DNA from: Allopusillimonas ginsengisoli
GTDB taxonomy: Bacteria > Pseudomonadota > Gammaproteobacteria > Burkholderiales > Burkholderiaceae_B
Assembly (NCBI GenBank): GCA_005239165.1
Contig: RAPG01000001.1
Coordinates: 310,001-374,000 of the forward strand
DNA: 64,000 bases
Direction of reading: 5' to 3'
In this document: piece by piece, positions 48,655 to 58,972 of the stretch
Numbering within the stretch: the stretch's first letter is position 1
Layout: the number at the start of each line of letters is the position of its first letter
Position numbers and translations under genes: made by a program
Notes under the pieces: generated by a model
Seen by the model: the letters and a program-made list of their open reading frames with translations, nothing else
Told to the model about the DNA's origin: nothing
The model's database searches: none

Positions 48655-49857
48655 ATGAAACTTGCTGAAACTATCGTTGGATGGAAATCCGAGATCACCG
48701 CCATACGCCGCGACATACATGCACACCCCGAACTGGCCTACGAAGAAGTCCGCACTGCCGACCTTGTGGCAACCAAGCTTGAGTCCTGGGGCATCCCCAC
48801 TCATCGCGGCATAGGCGTAACAGGTGTGGTGGGCGTCATCGAAGGTAAAACCCAAAATGGCTATGCCCTGGGCTTGCGCGCCGACATGGACGCGCTCCCC
48901 ATGCAAGAGATAAATACCTTTGAACATGCAAGCACGTTCGCCGGCAAAATGCACGCCTGTGGGCACGATGGCCATACTGCCATGCTGCTGGCTGCCGCGC
49001 GTTATCTGGCCCAGCACCGTGATTTCGACGGCACGGTCTACGTTATTTTTCAACCTGCTGAAGAAGGCTTCAGTGGCGCCAAAGCCATGATAGACGACGG
49101 GTTGTTTACCCGTTTCCCCATGCAGGCGGTTTTCGGCATGCATAACTGGCCAGGTATGCCCGTGGGCACATTTGGCCTGCGCCCGGGCGCCATGATGGCG
49201 TCCAGCAACACCTTCGAGATCCGCATTGAGGGCAAGGGCGCTCATGGCGGCATGCCCAATCTGGGCAACGATCCAGTCATGGCCGCCGTACAGCTGGCGC
49301 AAGCCCTGCAAACCATTATTTCACGCGAGCTCGATCCACTCGACCACGCCGTACTCAGCATTACCCAAATACACAGCGGCTCCGCCGACAATGTCATTCC
49401 TAACGAGGCCTTTCTGCGCGGCACAGTACGCACGTTTTCCGAAGAGGTGCTCGATCTCATCGAAACACGCATGCGTGACATTGCCACACTGACTGCCCAG
49501 GCCATGAAGTGTTCGGTTGACTTTGCCTTTCACCGCAAGTATCCGCCTACGATCAACGAAGAGGGTGCTACAGCATTTTGTGCGCACGTAATCGAAAGCA
49601 TTGTTGGCAAAGAGCACGTCCGGCAGTCAGTCCGTCCGTCTATGGGGGCTGAAGACTTCGCCTTCATGCTTAAAGAGCATCCTGGCTGCTATGTATGGAT
49701 AGGCAACGGCGACGGCGACCATCGCGACGGTGGACACGGCCTTGGCCCCTGCATGTTGCACAACGGCAGCTACGATTTCAACGATGACCTTATCCCGCTT
49801 GGCGCTACCTATTGGGTGGAACTAGCCCGTCAATGGCTCGCGGCACAAACCGCCTGA
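48655..49857 (+). CDS. M20 family amidohydrolase (hippurate hydrolase-like)
   Basis: The protein is a di-zinc aminoacylase/carboxypeptidase-like enzyme of about 400 residues. Metal and catalytic motifs are visible: RADMDALPMQE, MHACGHDGHTAML and the PAEEGFSGA glutamates, with a lid domain starting near residue 185 (GKGAHGGMPNLG). Hippurate or N-acyl/indole-acyl amino acids are usual substrates. The specific one is unknown. The ATG at 48655, preceded by AGGA, is preferred to a TTG two codons earlier. Confidence 0.9.
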   Translation: MKLAETIVGWKSEITAIRRDIHAHPELAYEEVRTADLVATKLESWGIPTHRGIGVTGVVGVIEGKTQNGYALGLRADMDALPMQEINTFEHASTFAGKMHACGHDGHTAMLLAAARYLAQHRDFDGTVYVIFQPAEEGFSGAKAMIDDGLFTRFPMQAVFGMHNWPGMPVGTFGLRPGAMMASSNTFEIRIEGKGAHGGMPNLGNDPVMAAVQLAQALQTIISRELDPLDHAVLSITQIHSGSADNVIPNEAFLRGTVRTFSEEVLDLIETRMRDIATLTAQAMKCSVDFAFHRKYPPTINEEGATAFCAHVIESIVGKEHVRQSVRPSMGAEDFAFMLKEHPGCYVWIGNGDGDHRDGGHGLGPCMLHNGSYDFNDDLIPLGATYWVELARQWLAAQTA

Positions 49858-49883
49858 GCTCCGTAACCTATGGAACCGCAACG

Positions 49884-50291
49884 TTGAATACCGAGAAACA
49901 CGACACGACATTGCCCCCGCCCGAGCGGCGCGCCATACTGCGCGTCATGCCGCAGCCCTCCGACGCCAACCTCCATGGCGATGTGTTTGGCGGATGGATT
50001 ATGTCGCAAGTTGATATCGCCGGATCCATACCGGCCACCCGCCGAGCAGGCGGGCGAGTCGCCACCATCGCCGTCAACTCATTTACGTTCAAGCAGCCTG
50101 TATTCGTAGGCGACCTACTCAGCTTTTATGCCGACATCATCAAGGTAGGCACCACTTCGATCACCATTTCTGTCGAAGTGTATGCGGAGCGCCAGCGCAT
50201 GGAAGCCGAAGTCGTCAAAGTTACCGAGGCCATTCTTACCTACGTCGCGACCGACGATCAGCGCAAACGCCGCGCCCTTCCTCCCGTTTAA
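49884..50291 (+). CDS. yciA: Acyl-CoA thioesterase, YciA type
   Basis: The hotdog-fold enzyme hydrolyses acyl-CoA thioesters. The characteristic motif ANLHGDVFGGWIMSQVDIAG is present (in parts), with AVNSFTFKQPVFVGD following and a YVATDDQRKRRALPP ending as in E. coli YciA. The start is uncertain: a TTG at 49884 preceded by GGAA gives 135 residues, close to the family length. An ATG at 49833 would overlap the amidohydrolase gene by 25 bases. The next gene, mgtE, follows after 13 bases. Confidence 0.88.
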   Translation: MNTEKHDTTLPPPERRAILRVMPQPSDANLHGDVFGGWIMSQVDIAGSIPATRRAGGRVATIAVNSFTFKQPVFVGDLLSFYADIIKVGTTSITISVEVYAERQRMEAEVVKVTEAILTYVATDDQRKRRALPPV

Positions 50292-50304
50292 AGCAAGGCC
50301 ACTC

Positions 50305-51780
50305 ATGCCGGATCCTCAGCAACGGGCTGAAAGCGCCCCGCTCTCCATTCCGCGCCGTCTTGAACCTGAAGACGCACAGCAGGCACTGCAGGAATTGCAA
50401 AGCATCCTGAAACGCCAGGATGTGGTGGAGTCGCTCGCACAGCGTCATGAGTCTGACGACAAATCGCATCAGCTTGAAGGTCTGCTGCACAAACAGCACG
50501 AAAACGAAATCCGGGCGATCATCAACGATCTGCACCCAGCTGACATTGCCTTCATTCTCGAATCGCTGCCCGTCAATGAGCGGCAGGTGGTATGGCAGCA
50601 GGTCAGCGCCGAACATGATGCCGACGTGCTGCTCGAAGTCGACGACTGGGCGCGTGAGTCACTCATCGAATCCATGGATCACCACGATCTGGTGGCCGCC
50701 ACCGGCACCATGGACGCCGACGAAATCGCTGATCTGGCCGCAGACCTTCCTCCCGATGTCATCGCCGAAGTACAGAAAGGCCTGACTGAAGCCGAACGCG
50801 CGCAGTTGCTCGAAGCCATGGGTTACCCCGAAGACACAGTCGGGGCCATCATGGATTTCGAAATGGTGAGGGTGCGCGAAGACGTATCGCTCGAAGTGGT
50901 GCTGCGCTATCTGCGCCGCCTTCAGGAAATGCCCGACCACACCGATCAGATCTTTGTCGTAGACCGTCAAGACAAACTTCAGGGCACGCTGCACTTGACA
51001 TCGCTGCTGGTCAAAGACCCCGAGACACTGGTGTCGTCGGTCATGCTTACCGATTACCTGACGCTTAATCCTCTCGACTCCGACGCTGACGCAGCCGGTG
51101 CCTTTGAGCGCTACGATCTGGTCTCGGCGCCTGTGGTCGATGACCAGGGACGCCTGATCGGCCGTGTCACCATTGCAGACGTTGTCGACGTTATCCAGGA
51201 AGACTCACAAGAGCAGGCACTTTCGCGCGCCGGCCTGCAAGAAGAAGACATCTTCGCACCGCTGGTCGACGCCTTGCGCAACCGCGCACCTTGGCTGTTT
51301 GTTAACCTGTGCACAGCCTCTATTGCGTCGCTGGTCGCTTCACGGTTTGAAAACACGGTAAGTCATATCGTGATTCTTGCCTTTCTCATGTCTATTGTGG
51401 CTGGCATAGGCGGCAATTCAGGCAATCAGACCATGACCATGATTATCCGCGCACTGGCTGTCGGACGCGTCACAGGCTCAAACGCATGGACGCTGGTCAA
51501 GCGCGAACTCATTGTTACCTTGCTGGTTGGGCTATGCGGCGGTCTGGTCGCTGCCGCCTTTGCCTGGGCCATATCGGGTTCCGCAGCCATTGCCGGCGTC
51601 ATGATGGCCGCCATGGTGTGCAATATGCTGATCGGTGCGTCGCTGGGCGTTCTGATACCCATGCTGCGCGACAAATTTGGCAAAGACCCCGCCATGGGCT
51701 CATCGGTATTACTCACGTTCGCCACGGATTCACTTGGATTTTTTATCTTTCTGGGGCTGGCGACGCTGTTTCTGATTTAA
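50305..51780 (+). CDS. mgtE: Magnesium transporter MgtE
   Basis: MgtE is a Mg2+-gated magnesium channel. The 491-residue protein has an N-terminal helical domain (about 60-160), two CBS domains (about 165-290) and five C-terminal membrane segments starting near residue 320, with GIGGNSGNQTMTMIIRALAVG (in parts) forming the pore signature. The ATG at 50305 gives the typical N-terminus. An open frame back to 50182 overlaps yciA and is not credible. It ends the suhB-to-mgtE gene series. Confidence 0.95.
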   Translation: MPDPQQRAESAPLSIPRRLEPEDAQQALQELQSILKRQDVVESLAQRHESDDKSHQLEGLLHKQHENEIRAIINDLHPADIAFILESLPVNERQVVWQQVSAEHDADVLLEVDDWARESLIESMDHHDLVAATGTMDADEIADLAADLPPDVIAEVQKGLTEAERAQLLEAMGYPEDTVGAIMDFEMVRVREDVSLEVVLRYLRRLQEMPDHTDQIFVVDRQDKLQGTLHLTSLLVKDPETLVSSVMLTDYLTLNPLDSDADAAGAFERYDLVSAPVVDDQGRLIGRVTIADVVDVIQEDSQEQALSRAGLQEEDIFAPLVDALRNRAPWLFVNLCTASIASLVASRFENTVSHIVILAFLMSIVAGIGGNSGNQTMTMIIRALAVGRVTGSNAWTLVKRELIVTLLVGLCGGLVAAAFAWAISGSAAIAGVMMAAMVCNMLIGASLGVLIPMLRDKFGKDPAMGSSVLLTFATDSLGFFIFLGLATLFLI

Positions 51781-51944
51781 ATACAACGACTTCAGGCCGA
51801 TACCCTGTGCTTCGGAACGGCTGCGGGTGCAAGCCGCGTACCGTAGCAATAAGTGAACTTCCCTCTGACAGATTTTCGCCCCCACCTGTAACCGGGAATG
51901 CTATAAAACCCACAGCGCTGGCGCCATACACCTTTACAAAAAAT
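51781..51944 (+). other. Noncoding stretch after mgtE, possible 3'UTR or small RNA
   Basis: About 160 bases separate the mgtE stop from a terminator, longer than needed for a simple 3' end. The region has GC-rich inverted motifs such as CAGCGCTG and GGCGCC near 51911-51924. A 71-codon minus-strand frame crosses it (51958-51743) but has no recognised product. It could be a long mgtE 3'UTR or an independent small RNA. It does not match 6S RNA, tmRNA or RNase P RNA as far as I can recall them. Confidence 0.3.
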
Positions 51945-51985
51945 AATCCCGACGGCACCTTAATGGCACTGTCGGGATTGTTTTT
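51945..51985 (+). terminator. Intrinsic terminator downstream of mgtE
   Basis: AATCCCGAC (51945-51953) pairs with GTCGGGATT (51971-51979) across a 17-base loop, followed by GTTTTT (51980-51985). It faces the convergent secA gene, and an A-rich stretch on the other side (51937-51946) allows some function in reverse. Confidence 0.8.
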
Positions 51986-52081
51986 GGATTGAGCACATCA
52001 GATACACCGTGCTTAGCACGAGTGCCACACATCCTGCCTGAGGAACATGCTCAAAGCAGGATGTGCGTAAGACTCATGCCT

Positions 52082-54844
52082 TTAACCCAGGCGTCCGTGG
52101 CAATGCTTGTATTTTTTGCCACTGCCGCAAGGGCATGGATCGTTGCGTCCCACCTTTACAGCCCCGGCAACACCTGCTGCCGCGCCTGCGGCGCCGCCAG
52201 CGCGACCCTGGGGTTCTTCACCGATACCCGGATCTTCGCCACTGAGCGCCGCATCATAATCGGAGTGGTGGTAGCGCACATTATCAAGAGCGGGCTCGGC
52301 TTCTTCGACTGCAACCTGCTCACGCGATTGTATGCGCACCGTCATCAACGTTTTAACGACTTCGTCACGCACACGGTCAAGCATGGCGGAAAACAACTCG
52401 AAGGCCTCACGCTTGTACTCTTGCTTGGGATCGCGCTGCGCATAGCCGCGCAAATGAATGCCCTGCCTGAGGTGGTCAAGTGCAGAAAGATGGTTGCGCC
52501 AGTGTGTGTCAATGGCTTGCAGCAACATGGAGCGCTCAAATGGCGCCCAGCCCTCTTTGCTAACCAGATCAACCTTGGCCTGGTACAGACGCTGAGCCTC
52601 GTCTATCGTACGCTCAAGCAAGTCGTCGTCGGTAAGATTTGGTTCTTTTTCGAGCATGTCGAGCAACGGCAGGGAAATTTGCCATTCAGACTCAAGCACA
52701 GCCTGCAGCCCGGCGATATCCCATTGTTCTTCGACCGAGTCTTCAGGTACAAAAGCCCTGAACTGATCGGAAATAGCCGCCATACGCAAGCTTGCAATGG
52801 TATCAGAGACGTCTTCAGACTCAAGCACCTCATTGCGCTGGGTATACAGCACCTTGCGCTGATCGTTGGCGACATCATCGTACTCAAGCAATTGCTTGCG
52901 CACATCAAAGTTGCGTGCCTCGACCTTGCGTTGTGCCGACTCGATGGAACGCGAAACCATTTTGGCTTCGATGGGCTCACCTTCGGGAAGACGCAGACGC
53001 TCCATAATGGCACGTACACGATCGCCCGCGAAAATACGCATCAGGGAGTCTTCGAGAGACAGATAAAAACGTGACGAACCGGGATCGCCCTGCCGTCCTG
53101 CCCGGCCGCGCAACTGGTTATCAATACGGCGCGACTCATGGCGTTCGGTACCGATAATGCGCAACCCACCGGCGGCCTTGACGGCCTCATTGGCCGGCGC
53201 CCAGTCGGCCTTGATGGCCTGAGCGCGCTTTTCTTTCTCGGTGTCGTCCAGAGACTCATCAGCCCATATCAGCGCCACCTGCTTCTCGACGCTGCCGCCA
53301 AGCACAATGTCAGTGCCGCGGCCGGCCATGTTGGTGGCGATGGTGATATGGCCGGGCTTGCCTGCCTCGGCGACAATTTCGGCTTCGCGTGCGTGCTGCT
53401 TGGCGTTGAGCACCTCATGCACCAGCCCCTCTTTCTGAAGCTGAGCAGAAAGACGCTCGGAGTTTTCGATACTGGTGGTGCCGACCAATACTGGCTGCCC
53501 ACGCTCGTGGCAATCTCTGATGTCATCCAGAATTGCATGGTATTTTTCGTCGTCGGTCTTGAACACCTGGTCGTTCTGGTCATTGCGAACCATGGGACGG
53601 TTGGTGGGGATGATGACGGTTTCAAGCCCGTAGATTTCCTGAAACTCGTAGGCTTCGGTGTCAGCCGTGCCGGTCATGCCGGACAGCTTATCGTACATGC
53701 GGAAGTAATTCTGGAAGGTAATGGAAGCCAGCGTCTGGTTCTCGTTCTGGATCTTGACGCCTTCTTTGGCTTCAACCGCCTGATGCAGGCCGTCAGACCA
53801 GCGGCGACCCGCCATGAGACGCCCGGTAAATTCGTCAACAATGACGACTTCATCGTTTTGCACCACATATTGCTGATCACGGAAGAACAGACTGTGCGCA
53901 CGCAGCGCCACCATAAGGTGATGCACCAGCGAGATGTGACGCGGCTCGTAAAGCGATTCGCCCTCAGGCAACACACCGATTTCGGCCAAAACATCTTCTA
54001 CACGTATCTGACCGGCCTCAGACAAAAATACTTGCTGCGCTTTTTCATCAACCCAGTAATCGCCCTCGGGCTCGGGTTCATGAGGCTTGGGCTCGGCCTC
54101 CATGCGTTTGAGCATGGGCGGCACCACGTTAAGGCGTATATACAGCTCGGTGTTGTCTTCCGCCTGCCCTGAAATAATGAGCGGCGTACGCGCCTCGTCG
54201 ATAAGAATGGAGTCAACCTCATCGACTATGGCGTAGGAAAGTGGCCGCTGACGACGATCTTCGGCGCGGTATTCCATATTGTCGCGCAGATAGTCGAAGC
54301 CGTACTCGTTATTGGTGCCGTAGGTAATGTCGGCCTGATACGCCGCCTTTTTCTCGTCGTTTTCTTGCTGCGGTACGACCACGCCCACCGACATGCCCAA
54401 AAAGTTGTAAAGCCGGCCCATCCATTCGGCATCACGCCTGGCGAGATAATCGTTGACCGTTACAACGTGCACGCCCTTGCCCGTGAGCCCGTTCAGGTAG
54501 ACGGCCAGCGTCGCCATAAGCGTTTTACCCTCACCCGTGCGCATCTCGGCAATCTTGCCGTTGTGCAAGGCGATGGCGCCCATCATCTGAACATCGAAAT
54601 GCCGCATACCGAACACGCGCTTGCTGGCTTCACGCACCACAGCAAATGCCTCGGGAAGCAGGTCATCAAGCGAAGCCCCTTCCGCCAGGCGCTGGCGAAA
54701 TACCGGCGTTTTGCCAGCCAGCTCTTCGTCGGACAGTGCCTGCATGGCGGGTTCTAGCGCGTTGATTTGCGCCACCTGTCTGCGAAATTGCTTGAGGATG
54801 CGGTCGTTGCGACTGCCTATCAGCTTTTTGAGCAAAGAAACCAT
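52082..54844 (-). CDS. secA: Preprotein translocase ATPase SecA
   Basis: SecA is the motor that drives preproteins through SecYEG. The 920-residue protein has Walker [15 protein letters not shown], the [19 protein letters not shown] segment, helicase motifs such as [14 protein letters not shown], and [13 protein letters not shown]. The C-terminal zinc-binding site [14 protein letters not shown] binds SecB and ribosomes. The ATG at 54844 ([14 protein letters not shown]) is the family start. The open extension to 54883 is not. It follows the M23 peptidase gene on the same strand. Confidence 0.97.
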   Translation of the reverse strand: MVSLLKKLIGSRNDRILKQFRRQVAQINALEPAMQALSDEELAGKTPVFRQRLAEGASLDDLLPEAFAVVREASKRVFGMRHFDVQMMGAIALHNGKIAEMRTGEGKTLMATLAVYLNGLTGKGVHVVTVNDYLARRDAEWMGRLYNFLGMSVGVVVPQQENDEKKAAYQADITYGTNNEYGFDYLRDNMEYRAEDRRQRPLSYAIVDEVDSILIDEARTPLIISGQAEDNTELYIRLNVVPPMLKRMEAEPKPHEPEPEGDYWVDEKAQQVFLSEAGQIRVEDVLAEIGVLPEGESLYEPRHISLVHHLMVALRAHSLFFRDQQYVVQNDEVVIVDEFTGRLMAGRRWSDGLHQAVEAKEGVKIQNENQTLASITFQNYFRMYDKLSGMTGTADTEAYEFQEIYGLETVIIPTNRPMVRNDQNDQVFKTDDEKYHAILDDIRDCHERGQPVLVGTTSIENSERLSAQLQKEGLVHEVLNAKQHAREAEIVAEAGKPGHITIATNMAGRGTDIVLGGSVEKQVALIWADESLDDTEKEKRAQAIKADWAPANEAVKAAGGLRIIGTERHESRRIDNQLRGRAGRQGDPGSSRFYLSLEDSLMRIFAGDRVRAIMERLRLPEGEPIEAKMVSRSIESAQRKVEARNFDVRKQLLEYDDVANDQRKVLYTQRNEVLESEDVSDTIASLRMAAISDQFRAFVPEDSVEEQWDIAGLQAVLESEWQISLPLLDMLEKEPNLTDDDLLERTIDEAQRLYQAKVDLVSKEGWAPFERSMLLQAIDTHWRNHLSALDHLRQGIHLRGYAQRDPKQEYKREAFELFSAMLDRVRDEVVKTLMTVRIQSREQVAVEEAEPALDNVRYHHSDYDAALSGEDPGIGEEPQGRAGGAAGAAAGVAGAVKVGRNDPCPCGSGKKYKHCHGRLG

Positions 54845-54938
54845 TCTTGTGTCGTCGATGCCGGCACGCCCGTCACGGCGCAACCCTGCATGCTATGTCA
54901 ATGGGTTGGCGGAAGATTCCGCAGGAAAACGGTACAGT

Positions 54939-55943
54939 TTAACGCAGCTGCGCAACATTAGCTTTTTTGCCCTCAGAGACGCTGGCTACCAGATGGCCTG
55001 AGTCGTCTTGAGCAGGCAAAAACAGCGTGGGATCAAGCGGATGACCCGCCATCCGCACTTCGAAGTGCAAGTGTGGGCCGGTGGAGCGCCCTGTTGAGCC
55101 GACTCGCGCAATCATCTGGCCTTTTTCGACGAGATCTCCCTGCTTGACGTTGAGTGAAGAGGCATGCGCGTAACGCGTAACCACCCCATTGCCGTGGTTG
55201 ATTTCGACCAATTTGCCGTAACCCGACACGTAGCGGGCATCGGTAACTACCCCACCCGATGCTGCATGAATGGGCGTGCCTCGCGGAGCCGCAAAATCAA
55301 GCCCTTCGTGCATGATGTGGCGGCCGCTGATGGGGTGGCGTCGCCAGCCAAACGAGGAGCTCAGAAACGGATAGTCAACCGGCATGATGTCGGGCAGGCC
55401 CGCTTCAGCGCCCATGCGTTTGGTAAGTACCAGATCAAGCATGCCGAGCCAGTCTTTCTGCTCGGAAAGCTGATAGGTGAGCTTGTCAAGCTGACGACCC
55501 AAGCCTTCGGCTGTCCAGCTTATGTCGACCGGCCCCGCACCTGCCAGCACTGGCACGCCAGCCTGTATGTCGTCCATGATTGCAGGCCCATCACCAGGAG
55601 GCGAGGCCAGACTGGTGAGCACCTCAGGGTCGGTGTATGAAACCCCCGCTGCATTGGCTACCCGCTTGCTAAGGCCATCCATGGCAATAAGCTGGGCCTG
55701 CAGGTCACCCACCTTGGCCGCCAGCTGATTGACGTTTTCGCGCACGTAGGCAGAATCACGGGAGACCCGCTCGCTGATGACGCGTTCCTGGTGGGGGCTG
55801 AGCGCAGGGCGGTCGGGCTCGGCCAGACGCGACTGAGCTAGCGCACCGGCCGCTGCTGAGACCCCCATGGCAGTAATGGCCGCCAGCGCAATAAGCACTA
55901 GCCGCAAGCCGTTGGGGTTAGAATGAACTGTACGATTCCGCAT
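54939..55943 (-). CDS. M23 (LytM-type) peptidase
   Basis: The 334-residue protein has an N-terminal membrane anchor (about 14-36), a coiled-coil-like region, and a C-terminal LytM domain. Its zinc ligands are visible in HEGLDF and HLHFEVR, with GNGVVTRYAHAS between. Such proteins are periplasmic peptidoglycan endopeptidases or activators. All zinc ligands appear intact, so it should be catalytic. It lies between secA and dciA as in other Burkholderiales, where its exact cell-division role is not settled. Confidence 0.9.
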   Translation of the reverse strand: MRNRTVHSNPNGLRLVLIALAAITAMGVSAAAGALAQSRLAEPDRPALSPHQERVISERVSRDSAYVRENVNQLAAKVGDLQAQLIAMDGLSKRVANAAGVSYTDPEVLTSLASPPGDGPAIMDDIQAGVPVLAGAGPVDISWTAEGLGRQLDKLTYQLSEQKDWLGMLDLVLTKRMGAEAGLPDIMPVDYPFLSSSFGWRRHPISGRHIMHEGLDFAAPRGTPIHAASGGVVTDARYVSGYGKLVEINHGNGVVTRYAHASSLNVKQGDLVEKGQMIARVGSTGRSTGPHLHFEVRMAGHPLDPTLFLPAQDDSGHLVASVSEGKKANVAQLR

Positions 55944-55974
55944 AAACAGAGATCTCTATCAGATATATTTCGAC

Positions 55975-56460
55975 ATGACGCGCATGCCACGTTCTTCGTC
56001 TGCAACCACAGGCCAGAAAGCCGCGCCTGCCTCGCTTGCTGTCAGCTGGCTTGGCAGCGACCAGCATGGCGCCAGCGTACTCACTGCAGCGCGCAATTTG
56101 CTGGCAGCCGAAGAAGCCACAAAGGCGGTGCTTCCACCTGCACTGGCGGCAGTTTGCCGGGTTGCCCGTATAGACAGACAGCAATTAACGCTGGCAGTTC
56201 CCAGTGCTGCCTATGCATCTAAGCTAAGGCAACTGGCACCACGCATCATACATTTACTGAACCAGAAGGGCTGGAACCTCGAAAGTGCGCAGGTTCGCGT
56301 ACAGGCCGCGCTGCAACAGAATACGACAACCGCGCTCGCGCGTGAGGCCGTACCCCTGGACGAAAACGCCCTGCAGGCATTTGATACATTACGAAGCCAG
56401 CTGCGGCCGGGGCCGCTGGCCGATGCAGTAAGCCGCTTGCTGGCTCACCACAGAAGCTGA
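55975..56460 (+). CDS. dciA: DciA family (DUF721) protein
   Basis: DciA loads or recruits the replicative helicase DnaB in bacteria lacking DnaC. The 161-residue protein has a KH-like core (about residues 55-110) with CRVARIDRQQLTLAVPSAAYASKLRQLAP (in parts), typical of DUF721, and a variable C-terminal tail. It is divergent from the M23 gene by about 30 bases and convergent with lpxC at two bases. Assignment rests on this core and the neighbourhood. Confidence 0.83.
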   Translation: MTRMPRSSSATTGQKAAPASLAVSWLGSDQHGASVLTAARNLLAAEEATKAVLPPALAAVCRVARIDRQQLTLAVPSAAYASKLRQLAPRIIHLLNQKGWNLESAQVRVQAALQQNTTTALAREAVPLDENALQAFDTLRSQLRPGPLADAVSRLLAHHRS

Positions 56461-56462
56461 CA

Positions 56463-57386
56463 TCAGGCCAGTTTCCATTCGTAGCTGAAGGCTTTGGGCG
56501 CTGACTCGGCCGAAGCATAGGTGACAACTTCCCAGGCATCGCGCTGGGCCAGCAGAGCACGTGCCAGCTGGTTATTAAGGCCGTGCCCCGACTTGCAGGC
56601 GACATAGCGCGCAACCAGGGGTTTGCCAATAAGGTACAGGTCGCCGATGGCGTCAAGAATTTTGTGCTTTACGAACTCGTCATCGTAACGCAGGCCGTCT
56701 GAGTTAAGCACACGAAACTCGTCCATGACAATGGCATTGTCAAGGCTGCCGCCGCGCGCCAGACCTGCAGCCCTCAGGGCTTCGACCTCGTTGACGAAGC
56801 CGAACGTGCGCGCTCGTGCGATAGACTTGACGTAAGAATCAGTTGCAAAATCGATCTCGGCGAAATTGGCTGTAGAGTCAATGGCCGGATGATGAAAATC
56901 GATGGCAAACGACAAGGCAAAACCGTCATAGGGTTCGAGCCTTGCCCATTTGAGCTCATTGCCCTCGCCTTCGCGCACCTCGACTGTCTTGAGTACGCGC
57001 AAAAACTGTTTGGGCACCGCCTGCTCTTGCAGACCGGCCGAACGCAGCAGATACACAAACGTACCTGCGCTGCCGTCCATAATAGGCACTTCTTCGCCGG
57101 TAAGGTCAATATGCAGGTTGTCTATACCCAGCCCGGCCAGCGCAGACATCAGGTGCTCAACGGTGGAAACGCGCACACCATCTTTTTGCAGTACCGACGC
57201 CATGCGGGTGTTGCCCACCTGATCCGCCTTGGCTGGCAGGTCGACGATTTCGGGAAGGTCGATACGATGAAACACAATACCCGTATTGGGGTCAGCCGGG
57301 CGCAGGGTAAGCTCGACCCTGCGGCCTGAATGCAGGCCGACACCTTTGGTGCTAACTGGCTGTTGTATTGTGCGTTGACGTAACAT
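56463..57386 (-). CDS. lpxC: UDP-3-O-acyl-N-acetylglucosamine deacetylase
   Basis: LpxC is the zinc-dependent committed step of lipid A synthesis. The 307-residue protein contains [15 protein letters not shown], the zinc-binding [17 protein letters not shown], and the [14 protein letters not shown] segment carrying the other zinc ligands. Length is as usual. It follows ftsZ on the same strand after about 245 noncoding bases. Confidence 0.97.
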   Translation of the reverse strand: MLRQRTIQQPVSTKGVGLHSGRRVELTLRPADPNTGIVFHRIDLPEIVDLPAKADQVGNTRMASVLQKDGVRVSTVEHLMSALAGLGIDNLHIDLTGEEVPIMDGSAGTFVYLLRSAGLQEQAVPKQFLRVLKTVEVREGEGNELKWARLEPYDGFALSFAIDFHHPAIDSTANFAEIDFATDSYVKSIARARTFGFVNEVEALRAAGLARGGSLDNAIVMDEFRVLNSDGLRYDDEFVKHKILDAIGDLYLIGKPLVARYVACKSGHGLNNQLARALLAQRDAWEVVTYASAESAPKAFSYEWKLA

Positions 57387-57519
57387 AATTGGGTTTTTCG
57401 CTGTGATGGTGCCTGTTTAAAACGGCACTTTCCAAGAGAGCCCAGTGTAACCGATCCAAGGGTTAACCCATAACAATACTTGTTTCAGTCGGCTTCAATG
57501 GACACTGTACATACGCGAC

Positions 57520-57582
57520 GGCACACCTCCACTGGGGAACGGAGGTGTGCCTGCCGGGACCCTGACGGCTTACGGGCCGTCA
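57520..57582 (-). terminator. Two hairpins between ftsZ and lpxC
   Basis: A perfect 11-bp stem (GGCACACCTCC at 57520-57530 with GGAGGTGTGCC at 57541-57551) and a 7-bp stem (TGACGGC/GCCGTCA, 57563-57582) lie 50-110 bases beyond the ftsZ stop. Neither is followed by a T-run. They may partly terminate or stabilise ftsZ mRNA. The first stem contains an AGGAGGT-like sequence that could sequester or mimic a ribosome site. Confidence 0.5.
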
Positions 57583-57631
57583 AGAATGAGAGAGGCTGGA
57601 TCTGCCGGGCTGTAACCTGGCAATATCAATA

Positions 57632-58795
57632 TCAGTCGGCCTGCTTGCGCAGGAACGCAGGGATATCGAAATGATCCATGCCAGCGGTTTCAAGGGCCCG
57701 TACCTGTGCCGAAGCCTGGCCACGGGGGTTGCGAATGACAGCAGGTACATCGGTGTTGAAGTCGTAGCCGCCAGACACTGACATATTGTCAGTACCCGTG
57801 CGCAGATCTTCATTAGAATGCGCTACCAGTTGCGGACGTGTCTGGGCACGGCCAAGGCCAGTCGCCACCACGGTAACGCGCAGGTTTTCGCCCATAGACT
57901 CATCGTAGGCTGTACCAAAGACAATGGTGGCGTCGTCGGCAGCGTAACCACGGATGGTATCCATGATTTCGCGGGTCTCGCGCATTTTGAGTGTACGGCT
58001 GGCCGTAATATTGACCAGCATGCCGCGCGCACCATGAAGGTCGACACCTTCGAGCAGCGGGCAGGCAATTGCGTTTTCGGCTGCAACACGTGCACGGTCA
58101 ACACCCGAAGCAATCGATGTCCCCATCATGGCCTGGCCCTGCTCGCCCATAATGGTCTTGACGTCTTCAAAGTCGACGTTGACATTGCCTTCAACATTGA
58201 TGATTTCGGCAATACCTGCGCATGCATTGTGCAGCACGTCATCAGCAGACTTAAAGCAGTCTTCTTGCGTTGCATCGTCATCCATCAAATCGTACAGGTT
58301 TTCATTTAACACGACGATTAAAGAATGCACATGCTTGGACAGCTCGGTAATACCCTCTTCTGCCATCTTCAGGCGCTTGCCGCCCTCAAACGAGAATGGC
58401 TTGGTCACCACGCCAACCGTTAAAATACCCAGCTCTTTGGCCACTTCGGCCACGACAGGACCGGCACCCGTACCTGTGCCGCCACCCATGCCAGCGGTAA
58501 TAAACACCATATGCGCACCGTTTAGTGCGGCACGGATTTCTTCGCGTGCAGTTTCAGCTGCGGCACGTCCCTGCTCGGGGCGCGCACCAGCACCCAGGCC
58601 TGTACGGCCAAGGCGAATTTGCACTGGCGCATCAGTAGTAACCAGCGCCTGCGAATCGGTGTTGCAGCAGATAAAATCCACTCCCTGTACACCAGATCGA
58701 ATCATATGCGCCACGGCATTGCCGCCTGCGCCGCCCACTCCGACTACCTTGATAACGGTGCCGTTTGAGCTCGTGTCGAGCATTTCAAAATTCAT
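57632..58795 (-). CDS. ftsZ: Cell division GTPase FtsZ
   Basis: FtsZ polymerises into the division ring. The 387-residue protein has the GTP-binding motif GGGTGTGAGPVVAEVAKEL, VVGVGGAGGNAV near the N-terminus, and the conserved C-terminal peptide FDIPAFLRKQAD that binds FtsA and ZipA. Two adjacent ATGs (58798 and 58795) follow GGGAG. The second gives the usual MNFEML start. The open extension to 58894 is not credible. It is last in the minus-strand dcw series. Confidence 0.97.
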   Translation of the reverse strand: MNFEMLDTSSNGTVIKVVGVGGAGGNAVAHMIRSGVQGVDFICCNTDSQALVTTDAPVQIRLGRTGLGAGARPEQGRAAAETAREEIRAALNGAHMVFITAGMGGGTGTGAGPVVAEVAKELGILTVGVVTKPFSFEGGKRLKMAEEGITELSKHVHSLIVVLNENLYDLMDDDATQEDCFKSADDVLHNACAGIAEIINVEGNVNVDFEDVKTIMGEQGQAMMGTSIASGVDRARVAAENAIACPLLEGVDLHGARGMLVNITASRTLKMRETREIMDTIRGYAADDATIVFGTAYDESMGENLRVTVVATGLGRAQTRPQLVAHSNEDLRTGTDNMSVSGGYDFNTDVPAVIRNPRGQASAQVRALETAGMDHFDIPAFLRKQAD

Positions 58796-58972
58796 CATGA
58801 CTGACTCCCTCACAGATCCAAAAAAAACATAAAATCCAAAAAACAATTCCCCAGTACCGCTTATTGTTCGGAATAACTTCAAACGAACTGCCAACCAAAA
58901 AGTGCTCGCACCTGGATTGAAGCGCTTCCCTGAACAGGCTTATGCTGCCTGTACATAAGAGCCACTACAGCT

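Noticed and set aside
51743..51958. 71-residue minus-strand frame between mgtE and secA
   Set aside because: No family is recognised. It overlaps the end of mgtE in antisense and starts within the terminator hairpin region.
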